Source: Billgrantia aerodenitrificans (GTDB lineage Bacteria; Pseudomonadota; Gammaproteobacteria; Pseudomonadales; Halomonadaceae). Taken from it: a DNA stretch of 64,000 nt. Location of the stretch: the NCBI RefSeq assembly GCF_021404405.1, contig NZ_JABFTV010000009.1:181421-245420 (forward strand). The letters are read 5' to 3'. Both the position numbers and the translations under genes were made by a program. Below, one piece after another: positions 36,105-46,449 of the stretch (its first letter is position 1; each line of letters starts with the position of its first letter). Under the pieces are notes generated by a model. The model was not told the DNA's origin. It ran no database searches and worked only from the letters and a program-made list of their open reading frames with translations.

Positions 36105-37325
36105 CTAGAACCAGCCGCTAAGCAGATTGCTGAAGAAGCGCCTCACCTGATCGAATAGGCGCTTAAATAGGCCGCCCTCCTCGATCGTCTCGAGGGCCAC
36201 CAGGGGGTGTTCGCCCACGACTTCATCACCGAGACGAACCTCCAGGGTGCCGACCCGGTCGCCCAGGCTGATGGGCGCATTGAGGTCCTGGCGAATGTCC
36301 AGCCGCGCATGCAGCTCTTCGTTGCGCGCCCGCGGCAGAGTCATGGCCACGTCGCGGTCGACGCCGACGCGCAGCTCGTTCTTCTCGCCGCCCCAGATCC
36401 GGGGTGAGTTGAGCACCGCCCCCTGATCGTAGAGATTGAGGGTTTCGTAGTAGCGGAAACCGTAGCTGAGCAGCTTCTGGGTCTCCTGGGCACGGGACTC
36501 CTCCGAGCTGGTGCCCATCACCACCGAAATCAGGCGCATGCCGTCGCGCTTGGCCGATGCCACCAGGCCGTAACCCGCCTCGGTGGTCCAACCGGTCTTG
36601 AGGCCGTCGACAGTGGGGTCGCGCCACAGCAACCGGTTGCGGTTGGGCTGGCGAATGTCGTTGTAGGTGAAGTATTTCTCGGCGTAGACCGCGTAATGTT
36701 CCGGGTAGTCGTTAATGATGTACTGCGAGAGCAGCGCCATGTCGCGGGCCGATGAGTACTGCTCCGGATGCGGCAGCCCGGTGGCATTGGCAAAGCTGGT
36801 GTTGTGCAGCCCAAGGCGCGTGGCGTGCTGATTCATCAGATCGGCAAAAGGGGCTTCACCGCCGGCCAGGTGCTCGGCCACGGCCACGCTGGCATCGTTG
36901 CCCGACGAGATGATGATGCCGTAGAGCAGATCGCGGATGGAAACCTCGGTGTTGACCTCGATGAACATCTTGGAGCCGCCCGTACGCCAGGCGTTCTCGC
37001 TGACGCGCACGGTGTCGTCCAGGTTGATGTTGCCACGGTCGAGCTCCCGCTCCACCAGATAGGCGGTCATCAGCTTGGTCAGGCTGGCCGGGGGAAGACG
37101 CTCATCGGCGTTGTGCTCGACCAGCACCCTGCCGCTGTCCGCATCCATCAGAATCCAGGACTTGGCAGCGATCTGCGGTGGAGCCGGGATCATGGTCTGT
37201 GGGGTCGGGGTCGGAGTTGCCTGGGCCAGAGCCTTGGAGACGCACAGCAACAGGCCGAACAGCATCAGTGGCAGCAGCCGACGGTAGATAGGGGTGGACA
37301 GCACTCGCATGGGCATGAATCTCAT
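36105..37325 (-). CDS. dacA: D-alanyl-D-alanine carboxypeptidase (PBP5/6 type)
   Basis: Periplasmic, membrane-tethered DD-carboxypeptidase that trims peptidoglycan pentapeptides. From ATG 37325: signal peptide ending near KALAQA, SxxK at S81-K84 (SLTK), SGN at 141-143, KTG at 243-245, then the beta-rich PBP5 C-terminal domain and an amphipathic anchor (LFKRLFDQVRRFFSNLL). Start is uncertain: ATGs at 37316 and 37310 are also possible. Follows rlpA with 36 nt between. Confidence 0.96.
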   Translation of the reverse strand: MRFMPMRVLSTPIYRRLLPLMLFGLLLCVSKALAQATPTPTPQTMIPAPPQIAAKSWILMDADSGRVLVEHNADERLPPASLTKLMTAYLVERELDRGNINLDDTVRVSENAWRTGGSKMFIEVNTEVSIRDLLYGIIISSGNDASVAVAEHLAGGEAPFADLMNQHATRLGLHNTSFANATGLPHPEQYSSARDMALLSQYIINDYPEHYAVYAEKYFTYNDIRQPNRNRLLWRDPTVDGLKTGWTTEAGYGLVASAKRDGMRLISVVMGTSSEESRAQETQKLLSYGFRYYETLNLYDQGAVLNSPRIWGGEKNELRVGVDRDVAMTLPRARNEELHARLDIRQDLNAPISLGDRVGTLEVRLGDEVVGEHPLVALETIEEGGLFKRLFDQVRRFFSNLLSGWF

Positions 37326-37361
37326 CACTACGTCGAGAAAGGTCAAGGGGAACGGCGCGAC

Positions 37362-38381
37362 TCAGTCGGCGCCGTTGACAATAAAGGCTTGTTCGAAGCC
37401 GGCACGCCTCAGCTCAGCGCGCACAGGCTCGACCTGCCCGGCGTGGGCCAGGGGGCCGACCTGGACACGATACATACCGGTGGCATCTGCCACCCGCACG
37501 GGATGAGACAGCTCGCTTTCGAGGCGCGCCTTGAGCGCCCGGGCGTTGTCGGCGGATCCCAGCGCGGCGATCTGCAGATAGATCGGCATGCCGTTGCTGC
37601 CAGCCTGGTTGGACCCACTCGATGCAGCAGCGCCGGCGCTCGCCGCCGGGGCACTGGCCTGCTGAGGTGCCGAGCTGGCTTGCTGAGATGCCGGGTTACT
37701 GCGTGGAGTCGCCTGAGCCGCCGTTTGGACAGCGCCAGAGGAGGTTCGGTTCGCGCCGTTACCACCATTGCCGCCATTTTCGGCCAACCACACCTCCGCA
37801 TCGATCGCTTCGACCTTGACCCGACCGGTGCCGCGCTCGAGGATGTCGAGCCGCGCCGCTGCCGCGTAGGAGAGATCGATCTCGCGATCGTTGTGGAAGG
37901 GACCGCGGTCGTTGACTCGGACGATGACCGAGCGACCGTTCTCGAGGCTGGTCACACGCGCATAAGTAGGCAGCGGCAGGGAACGGTGGGCCGCGGTCAT
38001 CTCGTACATGTCGTAGATTTCGCCATTGGACGTGGCGTAGCCATGGAATTTCTCACCGTACCAGGAAGCCGTACCCTGGCGGGCGTAGCCTCGCGCGTCG
38101 GGCAGTACGTGGTAGGTCTTGCCCCACACCTCGTAGACGGGACGATTGCCGCCACGTGAGAGCGGCTCCACGCGCGGCACGGCATCGGGAATCTGGCTGA
38201 CATCCGGGGGATTGTCCGGATAGGCATCGCTGTTCATGGCATAGCGACCGCCGCTGCTGGATGGCGCCGGGGCGGCGGGCTGTCTATCGGTACTGTCACG
38301 CTGCGGCGCGGTGGTCGGCCCGCTGCTCGCACAGCCCGCCAACAAAGCGGTAACGGCAAGCACGATCGGCAGCGCTTTCAT
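37362..38381 (-). CDS. rlpA: RlpA septal lipoprotein (lytic transglycosylase) with SPOR domain
   Basis: Outer-membrane lipoprotein that cleaves denuded glycan strands at the septum. 339 aa: lipobox LLAGC, double-psi beta-barrel RlpA domain at about 100-190 (GTASWYGEKFHGYATSNGE, then VRVNDRGPFHNDREIDLS with catalytic Asp), a Ser/Ala/Gln-rich linker, and a C-terminal SPOR domain (IYLQIAALGSADNARALK, YRVQVGPLA). ATG overlaps the mltB stop as ATGA. Confidence 0.96.
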   Translation of the reverse strand: MKALPIVLAVTALLAGCASSGPTTAPQRDSTDRQPAAPAPSSSGGRYAMNSDAYPDNPPDVSQIPDAVPRVEPLSRGGNRPVYEVWGKTYHVLPDARGYARQGTASWYGEKFHGYATSNGEIYDMYEMTAAHRSLPLPTYARVTSLENGRSVIVRVNDRGPFHNDREIDLSYAAAARLDILERGTGRVKVEAIDAEVWLAENGGNGGNGANRTSSGAVQTAAQATPRSNPASQQASSAPQQASAPAASAGAAASSGSNQAGSNGMPIYLQIAALGSADNARALKARLESELSHPVRVADATGMYRVQVGPLAHAGQVEPVRAELRRAGFEQAFIVNGAD

Positions 38382-39451
38382 GGCGATTCCCCTCGTTCGG
38401 CGGATCCATTCTGCGGCAGAGGGCCGAGCTCGCGCATGGCGGCGATCTCCTCGGCCAGCTCGGTCACGGCCATGGCGTAAAGATGGCTGTGGTTGTAGCG
38501 GGTAATGACGTAGAAATTCTCATGACCGAGCCGATAGCGCCAGCTCGACTCATCCACTTCCAGCGCCAGCGGGATCACCCACTGCTCACCATCGAGCCCG
38601 CCCTTGGCAGCGACGCCCGCCTGCTCCAGCTCACTCACTTCGACGTAGGGACGCTGAGTGCGGTTGAAATCGATACCGGAAGGCGGCTCATCGGACGGCC
38701 CCTGAGCTTCAACGTAGATCAGCTCGCCGGGGCGCCAGCCATGCTCGGCGAAGTAGTTGCCCACGCTGCCGATGGCATCGACGGGATTGGTCCACAGGTT
38801 GCGCTGGCCGTCGCCGTCGAAATCGACCGCGTAGGCGCGGTAGCTGGTCGGAATGAACTGCGGATAGCCCATGGCGCCGGCATAGGAACCCTTGAGACTG
38901 CCGGGGTCCACCTCCTGCTCGTGGGTGATCTCGAGAAAGGCGGCAAGCTCGCCACGGAAGAAATTACCGCGCACCGGATGATGGAAGGCCAGCGTCGAGA
39001 GCGAGTCGATGACGCGGTGACGTCCGGTGAAGCGGCCATAGCTGGTTTCGACGCCGATGATGGCCGCGATCACCTCCGGCGGCACACCGTATTCGGCATA
39101 GGCGCGCTCGAAGGCATCCTCGTGGGCTTCGATGAAGTCAACGCCACGCGCGATGCGCTCCGGCTGCAGGAAAATCTCGCGATACTCATCCCAGCGCAAC
39201 CGCCGCTCGGCTGCCCCCTCCATGGCATCGAGTACGCCCTGCTGGAAGACGGCCTGTTGCAGCGCCGTCTCGAGCCAATCGCGTTCGATGCCGCGCTCGG
39301 CCAACTCTTCCACCAGTTGCCTTGCCCCCTCGTGCTGGGCAGGGGTGAAATCCGCCGCCTGAAGAGACGGTACCATCAATCCCAGAACCGTTGCCGTTAC
39401 AGCGGCAATTCGAGGTCCTTTCCACCCTTTCCACTTGCACTCAGGCGTCAT
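38378..39451 (-). CDS. mltB: Lytic murein transglycosylase B
   Basis: Periplasmic peptidoglycan lytic transglycosylase, 357 aa. Catalytic Glu in IIGVETSYGRFTG; family motifs GSYAGAMGYPQFIPTSYRAYAVDFDG split over about residues 195-220, NPVDAIGSVGNYF, and RYNHSHLYAMAV. The N-terminus is a signal peptide without a clear lipobox. The open frame continues far upstream through rodA; ATG 39451 is chosen by homology. 53 nt after rodA. Confidence 0.95.
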   Translation of the reverse strand: MTPECKWKGWKGPRIAAVTATVLGLMVPSLQAADFTPAQHEGARQLVEELAERGIERDWLETALQQAVFQQGVLDAMEGAAERRLRWDEYREIFLQPERIARGVDFIEAHEDAFERAYAEYGVPPEVIAAIIGVETSYGRFTGRHRVIDSLSTLAFHHPVRGNFFRGELAAFLEITHEQEVDPGSLKGSYAGAMGYPQFIPTSYRAYAVDFDGDGQRNLWTNPVDAIGSVGNYFAEHGWRPGELIYVEAQGPSDEPPSGIDFNRTQRPYVEVSELEQAGVAAKGGLDGEQWVIPLALEVDESSWRYRLGHENFYVITRYNHSHLYAMAVTELAEEIAAMRELGPLPQNGSAERGESP

Positions 39452-39504
39452 GCTTCTGCCACTCCCTGACCGGGGCATTGTCGCTCGAACCCGCGCTACC
39501 ACCG

Positions 39505-40659
39505 TTAACGCGGCAACAGACGACGGTGTCCGTGAATCGACATGAGAATACCGAATCCCGCCAGCAAGGTCACGCTGGAGGTGCCGCCATAGCTCACCAG
39601 TGGCAGCGGAACGCCGACCACCGGAAGAATGCCGCTGACCATACCGACATTGACGAATATGTAAATGAAGAAGGTCAGGATGATGCTGCCTCCCAACAAC
39701 CGACCGAAAGTATCGTGCGACGCCATGGCCAGCCACAGCCCGCGCAGGACGATCAGCAGATAGAGAAACAGGATGAGCAGCATACCGACCAGGCCGAACT
39801 CCTCGCCAAGCACCGCCACGATGAAATCGGTGTGACGCTCGGGCAGGAATTCGAGCTGCGACTGGGTGCCCTGGAGCCAGCCCTTGCCCCACAGGCCGCC
39901 GCTGCCGATGGCAGTGGTCGACTGAATGATGTTCCAGCCGGCGCCCAGCGGATCGCTCTCCGGGTTGAGGAAGGTCAGCACCCGTTGGCGCTGGTAATTG
40001 TGGAGATTCACCCACAGCAAGGGCAGTGCCGCCGCCGCGGCAACGGAAAGAAAGAGAATGAAGCGCCAGGAGAGCCCGGCCAGCAGCACCACGAACACGC
40101 CGGCACAGGCCACCAGCAGCGAGGTACCCAGGTCCGGCTGCCGGGCGATCAGCAGCACGGGCAAACCCAGCAATACCGCGCACACCAGAAGATCCTTCCA
40201 GCGTGGCGGCAACTCACGCCGGCTCAGCCAAGCGGCCAGCATCAGCGGCATTGCCAGCTTCATCAACTCGGAAGGTTGAAAGCGGATCACGCCGGGAATC
40301 ACCAGCCAGCGCCGCGCCCCCATACCGACATCGCCCACCAGTTCGACGGCGACCAGCATCAGCAGTCCGGCGCCATAGAGCAGCAGCGCCCAGCGCATCA
40401 GGGTGGCCGGCGGCAACTGAGCCAGCACCAGCATGATCACGAACGCCACCACGAAACGCGACGCCTGGGCCATCACCACTTCGATGCGCTGGCCGCTGGC
40501 ACTGTAAAGCACGCCCAGCCCGACCGTCAGCAGTATCACCAACAACAGCAGCAGCCAGGGATCGAGATGCGTGCGCTCCCAAATGCTCTTGCGCCGCGAA
40601 ATACCGCTTTCCGGCGCCCGCACCGGCCGGGCGCGCAGCCCGTTCATCAAGCCGAACAT
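39505..40659 (-). CDS. rodA: Rod-shape SEDS glycosyltransferase RodA
   Basis: Membrane peptidoglycan polymerase of the elongasome, working with PBP2. 384 aa, about 10 membrane helices. SEDS motifs: RFQPSELMKL, ARQPDLGTS (catalytic Asp), FLPERHTDFIVAVLGEE, PLVSYGGTS. ATG 40659 is 3 nt after the mrdA stop; a GTG at 40662 is in frame immediately before it. Confidence 0.97.
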   Translation of the reverse strand: MFGLMNGLRARPVRAPESGISRRKSIWERTHLDPWLLLLLVILLTVGLGVLYSASGQRIEVVMAQASRFVVAFVIMLVLAQLPPATLMRWALLLYGAGLLMLVAVELVGDVGMGARRWLVIPGVIRFQPSELMKLAMPLMLAAWLSRRELPPRWKDLLVCAVLLGLPVLLIARQPDLGTSLLVACAGVFVVLLAGLSWRFILFLSVAAAAALPLLWVNLHNYQRQRVLTFLNPESDPLGAGWNIIQSTTAIGSGGLWGKGWLQGTQSQLEFLPERHTDFIVAVLGEEFGLVGMLLILFLYLLIVLRGLWLAMASHDTFGRLLGGSIILTFFIYIFVNVGMVSGILPVVGVPLPLVSYGGTSSVTLLAGFGILMSIHGHRRLLPR

Positions 40660-40662
40660 CAC

Positions 40663-42570
40663 TCAGTTCCCCGCCACGCTGCTGTCATCGTTTTCCATCG
40701 TCTCGCGGATCTCGTCTGCATCGGGCGCCTCCTCCTCCAGCAGCCAGGCATCGGTCATCGCCCGCGCCAGATGGGCAGCATGGGTACTGCCACCACCGGC
40801 ATTCTCCACGATCACGGAAACGGCGATCTGTGGATCCTCCAAGGGGGCGAAGGCCATGAACAGGGCGTGATCGCGCAGCCGTTCGGCCAGCTCTTCGGCG
40901 TTGTAACGCTGGTCCTGACCCAACGAGAACACCTGCGCGGTGCCCGACTTGCCGGCCATGCGGTACTTCAGGCCCACGCCGGTCCGCCGCGCCGTGCCTT
41001 CGCTGCCGGTCAGCACTTTCTCCATGCCGGAGAAGACACGGTCCCACCAGACATCACTCTGCACCGCGATATCGTTGGGCGTATCGGGTAGCTCCACGGG
41101 CACCGGCTCGTCGCCGATCCGGCTCGCCAAGCGCGGCTTGACCCATTGACCGCGGTTGGCGAGCACCGCCGTGGCGGTTGCCAACTGCAGCGGCGTAACC
41201 TGCCAGTAGCCCTGGCCGATGCCCACCGACAGCGTCTCGCCGGGAAACCAGGGCTGATTGAAACGCGCCCGTTTCCAGTCGCGCGACGGCATCAGCGCCC
41301 CGCTCTCGCCGAACACATCGTGACCGACGCGCTGACCGAAGCCAAAAGCGCTCATCTGCTCATGCAGGCGGTCAATACCCATCTCATGGGCCAGCGAGTA
41401 GTAATAGGTGTTGTTGGAGACAGCGATGGAACGCTCCATGTCCACCCGCCCGTGCCCCCAGCGCAGCCAGTTGCGATAGCGCCGGCTGTCGTTGGGCAGC
41501 TGGTAGAAGCCGGGGTCGTTGATGACACGATCGGGCGTGATCACCCCTTCTACCAGGCCTGCCAGGGCGAGGAAGGGCTTGATCGTGGAACCGGGCGGAT
41601 ACTGGCCGCGAATGGCCCGGTTGAACAGCGGCAGATCGATGTCCTCCTGCAACGCCCGGTAGGAGGCGAAATCGATGCCGGTGACGAACTGGTTACTGTC
41701 GAAGCCGGGCGCCGACACCATGGCCAGTATCTCCCCGGTAGCGGGAACGATGGCCACGATGGAACCGCGTCGGCCATCGAGCAGCTCATAAGCGAGGTTC
41801 TGCAGATCGCGGTCGAGGGTCAGCGTCAGGTTCTGTCCCGGCACGGGATCGGTACGACCGAGTTCACGCAACACACGGCCACGCGCATTGGTCTCCACCT
41901 GGCGCAATCCGGCCTGTCCGTGCAGCACGTCTTCGTAAAAGCGTTCCACGCCGGTCTTGCCGATGAAGTGAGTACCCGCATAGCGCCCAGGGTCGAGCGT
42001 CTTGACCTCTTCAGCATTGATGCGACCGACATAGCCGATCGCATGGGCCATGATGTTCGCATCGGGATAGAAGCGCAGCAGTTGGGCTTCCACCTCGACC
42101 CCGGGCAAGCGGTGCCGATTCACTGCCAGCCGGGCGATCTGGACCTCATCGAGATCGCTCATCAGCAGCGCGGGCTGGAATGGTCGCTGCGGCTGCCGGG
42201 CGCGAATGCGAAATCCTTCCGCCTCTTCCGGCGTCAGCTCCAGCAGCTCCTCGAGCCGGTCCAGGGTGGCATCGAGGTTTTCGGCCCTCTCACGTATCAA
42301 CGTCAGGTTGTAGGTCGGACGATTCTCGGCCAGCAGCATGCCGTTGCGGTCGAAGATCAAGCCGCGGGTGGGCGGCAGCGGCTCCACCCGCACGCGGTTC
42401 TTCTCGGAACGCGTCGTGTAGACCTCGTGCTGGACCACTTGCAGATAGACGAGCCGTCCCGACAGCAACCCGGTCAGGATCAGGATCGTCAATACGGCGA
42501 GCAGGGCGCGTACGCGAAAGATGCGCAGCTCCTGCTCGGGATTCTTGAGGGTGTCACGGCGGTCGCGCAT
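40663..42570 (-). CDS. mrdA: Penicillin-binding protein 2 (elongasome transpeptidase)
   Basis: Class B PBP crosslinking lateral-wall peptidoglycan. 635 aa from ATG 42570: a membrane helix (about 22-44), pedestal domain, and transpeptidase with S328-T-I-K331, SNN at 385-387 and KSGT from K541. The PPGSTIKP and GQGYWQVTPLQLA segments are typical of MrdA. Coupled to rodA; follows rlmH by 39 nt. Confidence 0.97.
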   Translation of the reverse strand: MRDRRDTLKNPEQELRIFRVRALLAVLTILILTGLLSGRLVYLQVVQHEVYTTRSEKNRVRVEPLPPTRGLIFDRNGMLLAENRPTYNLTLIRERAENLDATLDRLEELLELTPEEAEGFRIRARQPQRPFQPALLMSDLDEVQIARLAVNRHRLPGVEVEAQLLRFYPDANIMAHAIGYVGRINAEEVKTLDPGRYAGTHFIGKTGVERFYEDVLHGQAGLRQVETNARGRVLRELGRTDPVPGQNLTLTLDRDLQNLAYELLDGRRGSIVAIVPATGEILAMVSAPGFDSNQFVTGIDFASYRALQEDIDLPLFNRAIRGQYPPGSTIKPFLALAGLVEGVITPDRVINDPGFYQLPNDSRRYRNWLRWGHGRVDMERSIAVSNNTYYYSLAHEMGIDRLHEQMSAFGFGQRVGHDVFGESGALMPSRDWKRARFNQPWFPGETLSVGIGQGYWQVTPLQLATATAVLANRGQWVKPRLASRIGDEPVPVELPDTPNDIAVQSDVWWDRVFSGMEKVLTGSEGTARRTGVGLKYRMAGKSGTAQVFSLGQDQRYNAEELAERLRDHALFMAFAPLEDPQIAVSVIVENAGGGSTHAAHLARAMTDAWLLEEEAPDADEIRETMENDDSSVAGN

Positions 42571-42609
42571 GCCGACAATAGATCTCACTCAGTTTCGGTA
42601 AGGCGCCGT

Positions 42610-43077
42610 TCAGCGGTGGTAGGGATGCCCCACCAGCAGGGTCCAGGCGCGATAGAGCTGTTCGGCCAGAATCACCCTGACCAGTGGATGCGGCAGCGTC
42701 AGCGCCGACAGCGACCAGCGGCGATCGGCGGCCGCGGAGAGCTCAGGGGCCAGGCCATCCGGCCCACCCACCAGCAGCACCACCTCACGCCCTTCGAGCC
42801 GCCAGCTCTCGGCCTCCTGGGCCAGACGCTCTGTGCTCCAGGCTCGCCCGCCGACTTCCAGTGCCACGACGAATTCATCGCCCCGCAGCCGCTCCCGTAT
42901 GCGCTTGGCTTCCGACGCCACGGCCCTGGCCGTATCGGCATTCTTGCCACGCTGTCCAGGAACGATCTCTTCGATCTCCAGAGCGAAGTCGCGCGGCAGG
43001 CGCTTGCGATACTCCTCCACCCCTTCGTTGACCCAACCAGGCATGCGAGTGCCGACCGCCAACAGGCGGATCCTCAT
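42610..43077 (-). CDS. rlmH: 23S rRNA pseudouridine-1915 N3-methyltransferase
   Basis: SPOUT-class methyltransferase, 155 aa. Family start [19 protein letters not shown]-binding LLVGGPDGL, and the C-terminal [18 protein letters not shown] / HPYHR. ATG 43077 overlaps the rsfS stop as ATGA. Confidence 0.97.
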   Translation of the reverse strand: MRIRLLAVGTRMPGWVNEGVEEYRKRLPRDFALEIEEIVPGQRGKNADTARAVASEAKRIRERLRGDEFVVALEVGGRAWSTERLAQEAESWRLEGREVVLLVGGPDGLAPELSAAADRRWSLSALTLPHPLVRVILAEQLYRAWTLLVGHPYHR

Positions 43078-43433
43078 GTGCCGCCCTGCTCCTGATGCTC
43101 GCCATCGCTCGGCAGGTCGGCCCACAGCCGCTCCAGGTCATAGAGTTGTCGAGTATCGGGCAGCATGACATGCACCACGAGATCGCCAAGATCGACCAGC
43201 ACCCAGTCGGAGCCGGCCTGCCCCTCTACCCCCAGGGGCTGAATGCCGCTTGCCTTGGCCCGTTCGACCACATGGTCGGCCAGCGCCGTCACATGACGGG
43301 TGGAGGTACCGCTGGCCACTACCATCAGGTCGGTGACACTGGTCAGCCGGGAGACATCGAGCAGTGCGACATCCTTGGCTTTGAGATCCTCCAGTGCATC
43401 TACTACCAGTGTCTTGAGCGATTCGTTATGCAT
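43074..43433 (-). CDS. rsfS: Ribosomal silencing factor RsfS
   Basis: Binds uL14 and blocks subunit joining under starvation. 119 aa; motifs [33 protein letters not shown] and YDLERLW identify the family. Between nadD (66 nt upstream) and rlmH (overlap), the common arrangement. Confidence 0.97.
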   Translation of the reverse strand: MHNESLKTLVVDALEDLKAKDVALLDVSRLTSVTDLMVVASGTSTRHVTALADHVVERAKASGIQPLGVEGQAGSDWVLVDLGDLVVHVMLPDTRQLYDLERLWADLPSDGEHQEQGGT

Positions 43434-43499
43434 AGCCCCTCATCAACGGGAAGTCTTGGACTCCGCCATTGTAGCGTCTTGGGCAGCTGCTGGCAGCGT

Positions 43500-44198
43500 T
43501 CAAGAGTGACGATACAACGAGGCGGCGTCGATTCTTCTCTCCACCGCTTCCGGCAGCAGGTAACGCACGCTGCGCCCCTCCGCCAGACGCTGGCGTATCG
43601 CCGTTGCCGAAAGCGCCATGCGCGTGGGCAATGCCAGGCGCAATAAACCACCCGCAGCACGCCGCATGAGAAGCTCGGGTCTATCGACCTCACGTCCGGC
43701 GATCAGTTCGGTAAGCGCGGAAGAAAGCGGTGCGGCATGGTCGGGGCGGTCGATGACGACCAGGTGAGCCAGCTCGAACAGCCGCTGTGGCTCGTGCCAG
43801 TCGGCCAGACGCAGAAAGGCATCATGGCCCAGCGCCATGATCAGGCGCGCCTCGCGACCGTACTCGTCGCGCAGCCCGGCCAGGGTATCGACGCTGTACG
43901 ACGGGCCGTCACGCTCGAGTTCTCGCCCATCAGCCACCAGCCCCGGCGTATCGCCTATTCCTAGCCTAAGCAGGTTCAAGCGCTCCTGCGGCGCCACCTG
44001 GGGCCTGTCGCGCAACGGCGGCATGCACGCCGGCACCATGTGCACCCGATCGAGCGCCAGCGCCTCGTGCAGCTCCACGGCGCTGCGCAGGTGCCCCAGG
44101 TGCACGGGATCGAAGGTGCCGCCGAACATGGCCACGCGCGGCGGCTCGAGCGGCCTCACGGCCTGCTGCGAAGGCAAGGCGCCGCTCTGCGCCGTCAC
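43500..44198 (-). CDS. nadD: Nicotinate-nucleotide adenylyltransferase
   Basis: Adenylates NaMN in NAD synthesis. 232 aa with [19 protein letters not shown] (nucleotidyltransferase HxGH motif), [13 protein letters not shown], and [20 protein letters not shown]. Start GTG 44198 overlaps the proA stop as GTGA; about 18 residues precede the conserved core. Confidence 0.97.
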   Translation of the reverse strand: MTAQSGALPSQQAVRPLEPPRVAMFGGTFDPVHLGHLRSAVELHEALALDRVHMVPACMPPLRDRPQVAPQERLNLLRLGIGDTPGLVADGRELERDGPSYSVDTLAGLRDEYGREARLIMALGHDAFLRLADWHEPQRLFELAHLVVIDRPDHAAPLSSALTELIAGREVDRPELLMRRAAGGLLRLALPTRMALSATAIRQRLAEGRSVRYLLPEAVERRIDAASLYRHS

Positions 44199-45496
44199 TG
44201 GCGTACCTGGCCGTCGCCCAGCACAACGTACTTGCGCGTGGTCAACCCTTCGAGCCCGACCGGACCGCGCGCATGAAGCTTGTCGGTGGAGATGCCGATC
44301 TCCGCACCCAGGCCGTACTCGAAGCCATCGGCAAAACGGGTCGATGCATTGACCATCACCGAGCTCGAATCGACCTCGGCCATGAAGCGACGCGCCAGCC
44401 CGTAGTCTTGGGTCACGATGGCATCGGTGTGGTGCGAGCCATAGCGCTCGATGTGCTCGATGGCAGCTTCCATGCCATCGACCACCCGCACCGCCAGTAC
44501 CGGGGCCAGATATTCGGCGTACCAGTCTTCTTCGCTTGCGGCAGCGATACCGTCGAGAATGGCCCGGCTGCGCTCACAGCCGCGCAGCTCGACCTCGTAC
44601 ACGGCATAGGCTTGCGCCAGGCGCGGCAGCAGCTCCTCGGCCACCGGCGCATCGACGAGCAGGGTCTCCATGGTGTTGCAGGTGCCGTAGCGATGCGTCT
44701 TGGCGTTGACGGCGATCGCCAGCGCCTTCTCGGGATCCGCCGTGGCATCGATATAAACATGGCAGACACCGTCCAGGTGCTTGATCACCGGCACCCGCGC
44801 CTCTCGAGAGATGCGCTCGATCAGGGACTTGCCACCCCGCGGGATGATTACGTCGACATACTCCGGCATGGCGATCAGCTGCCCCACCGCGGCACGGTCG
44901 GTGGTGGCCACTACCTGCACCGCGTCCTCGGGCAGCCCAGCCTCGCGCAGCCCGGCGCGAATGCAGGCGGCGATGGCGGCATTGGAATCCCGCGCCTCGG
45001 AGCCGCCGCGCAGGATGCTGGCATTGCCCGACTTCAGGCACAGGCTGGCGGCCTCCATGGTCACGTTGGGCCGCGACTCGTAGATGATGCCGATTACCCC
45101 GAGCGGCACGCGCATCTGACCCACCTGAATACCGCTGGGCCGGTAGCGCAACCCCTCGATCTCGCCCACGGGATCGGGCAGTGCCGCCACCTGCTCGAGA
45201 CCTTCGATCATCGCATCGATGCGCGCATCGTTGAGCGCCAGACGATCGAGCAGGGCCGGCTCGAGGCCGTTGTCGCGACCACGGGCCAGATCGGAGGCGT
45301 TGGCCTCCAGTATCTCACCGCGGCGACGCTGAAGGTGCTCGGCCATGGCCAGCAGGGCGCGATTCTTGTCGCCGGTCACGGCGCGACGCATCTGAGTGGC
45401 AGCGGCACGTGCCGCCTGCCCGAGGCCAGCCATGTAGGCCACGACATCGTCGATCTGGGTGGCACTGGTTTCGTTTTGGGAGGCGTGAGCGGTCAT
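44195..45496 (-). CDS. proA: Glutamate-5-semialdehyde dehydrogenase (gamma-glutamyl phosphate reductase)
   Basis: Second step of proline synthesis, relevant to osmoadaptation. 433 aa; [24 protein letters not shown], the nucleotide-binding RGGSEA, and active-site cysteine in [17 protein letters not shown] 45496 by homology; the frame is open 26 codons upstream. Head of the long minus-strand operon. Confidence 0.97.
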   Translation of the reverse strand: MTAHASQNETSATQIDDVVAYMAGLGQAARAAATQMRRAVTGDKNRALLAMAEHLQRRRGEILEANASDLARGRDNGLEPALLDRLALNDARIDAMIEGLEQVAALPDPVGEIEGLRYRPSGIQVGQMRVPLGVIGIIYESRPNVTMEAASLCLKSGNASILRGGSEARDSNAAIAACIRAGLREAGLPEDAVQVVATTDRAAVGQLIAMPEYVDVIIPRGGKSLIERISREARVPVIKHLDGVCHVYIDATADPEKALAIAVNAKTHRYGTCNTMETLLVDAPVAEELLPRLAQAYAVYEVELRGCERSRAILDGIAAASEEDWYAEYLAPVLAVRVVDGMEAAIEHIERYGSHHTDAIVTQDYGLARRFMAEVDSSSVMVNASTRFADGFEYGLGAEIGISTDKLHARGPVGLEGLTTRKYVVLGDGQVRQ

Positions 45497-45585
45497 GCGG
45501 AACGAAGTTCTCCTGGCAGAGCGCCACACGGCGCTGCGAACGTTATACTGGCGCGATACCACGTTGAACCCCATAGTAAGGCACC

Positions 45586-46449
45586 ATGCAGAGCAAGTAC
45601 AAAGTCGGGCTGATGCGCCTGAACCTGTGGGCCGCGGCGCTGTTACTGATCCTGCTGGCTTACCTCGCCGAACCGCTCTCCAGCGCTCTGCTGCTGGTGT
45701 TGGCCAGCGTCTGGCTGATGGTGACGGCCAGTCTGCTCGAACTCAGCTACCGGCGCCCCCCCACCGTCCCCTGGCAGTTGTTACCCAGCATGCTGTTGGC
45801 CGGCCTGCTGCTCGTGGAACCTGAGCGTCACGCGCTGTGGCTATGGGTGTGGCCCGCTCTACTGATGCTACCCCAGCCCGGCTGGGTGCTGGCGCTGAGC
45901 TGCGCCCTGGCCGGACTCACCTGGTGGCGCCTGGCAGATCTGCTGGGCATCGAGCAGACGCTGTTCTCCGGCCTGGTACTGCTACCGTTGATGCTGCTCG
46001 GACTGGCCCGCAATCGCTATTTGTTACCGTCGCGTGCCGGTTCGCGTCAGCGCATGCGCCTGGTGCCGGGCCTGCCGCTCTGGAGTAGCCAGCAGCTCTC
46101 CGCCGACCTGCGCCGCGAGCGCGCCCGCTGCCGGCGGGAGGGCGTACACGGAGAGCTGATGCTGCTGCGCATGCCACGCGGCAAGTTCTGGCCCTTGGCC
46201 CAGGAGCTGTGTCGCCTGACCCACGATTTCGAGAACTGTTATCGGCTCGACCATCGCACCTTGGCGACGCTGCTGCTCAGCCGCAACGACGACCAGGCCC
46301 AAGCCCGGCGTCAGACGTTGCTCAAGGGGCTTCGCCCCAATGCCGAGATACGCTTCGTACCGCTGAACCAGGTCTCGACTCTCGACGACCTGACGCGGCA
46401 CTTCACGCATCGCGCCCCCCAGCCCCAGACGGAGCGACCGGATGGATGA
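45586..46449 (+). CDS. Membrane protein with degenerate GGDEF-like C-terminal domain
   Basis: 287 aa. Five or six hydrophobic helices in residues 10-145, then a soluble domain beginning [23 protein letters not shown], which has the rhythm of a GGDEF N-terminal helix followed by two beta-strand-like stretches ([21 protein letters not shown]). No GG(D/E)EF signature, I-site or catalytic acids are visible, so diguanylate cyclase activity is unlikely. Paired with the next gene (8-nt overlap). A TATACT at 45544-45549 may be its -10. GGDEF kinship is a weak inference. Confidence 0.7.
   Translation: MQSKYKVGLMRLNLWAAALLLILLAYLAEPLSSALLLVLASVWLMVTASLLELSYRRPPTVPWQLLPSMLLAGLLLVEPERHALWLWVWPALLMLPQPGWVLALSCALAGLTWWRLADLLGIEQTLFSGLVLLPLMLLGLARNRYLLPSRAGSRQRMRLVPGLPLWSSQQLSADLRRERARCRREGVHGELMLLRMPRGKFWPLAQELCRLTHDFENCYRLDHRTLATLLLSRNDDQAQARRQTLLKGLRPNAEIRFVPLNQVSTLDDLTRHFTHRAPQPQTERPDG

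Noticed and set aside
38378..40183. 601-codon minus-strand frame suggesting a RodA/MltB fusion
   Set aside because: The N-terminal part is rodA read out of frame; MltB starts at 39451 and RodA is complete in its own frame.
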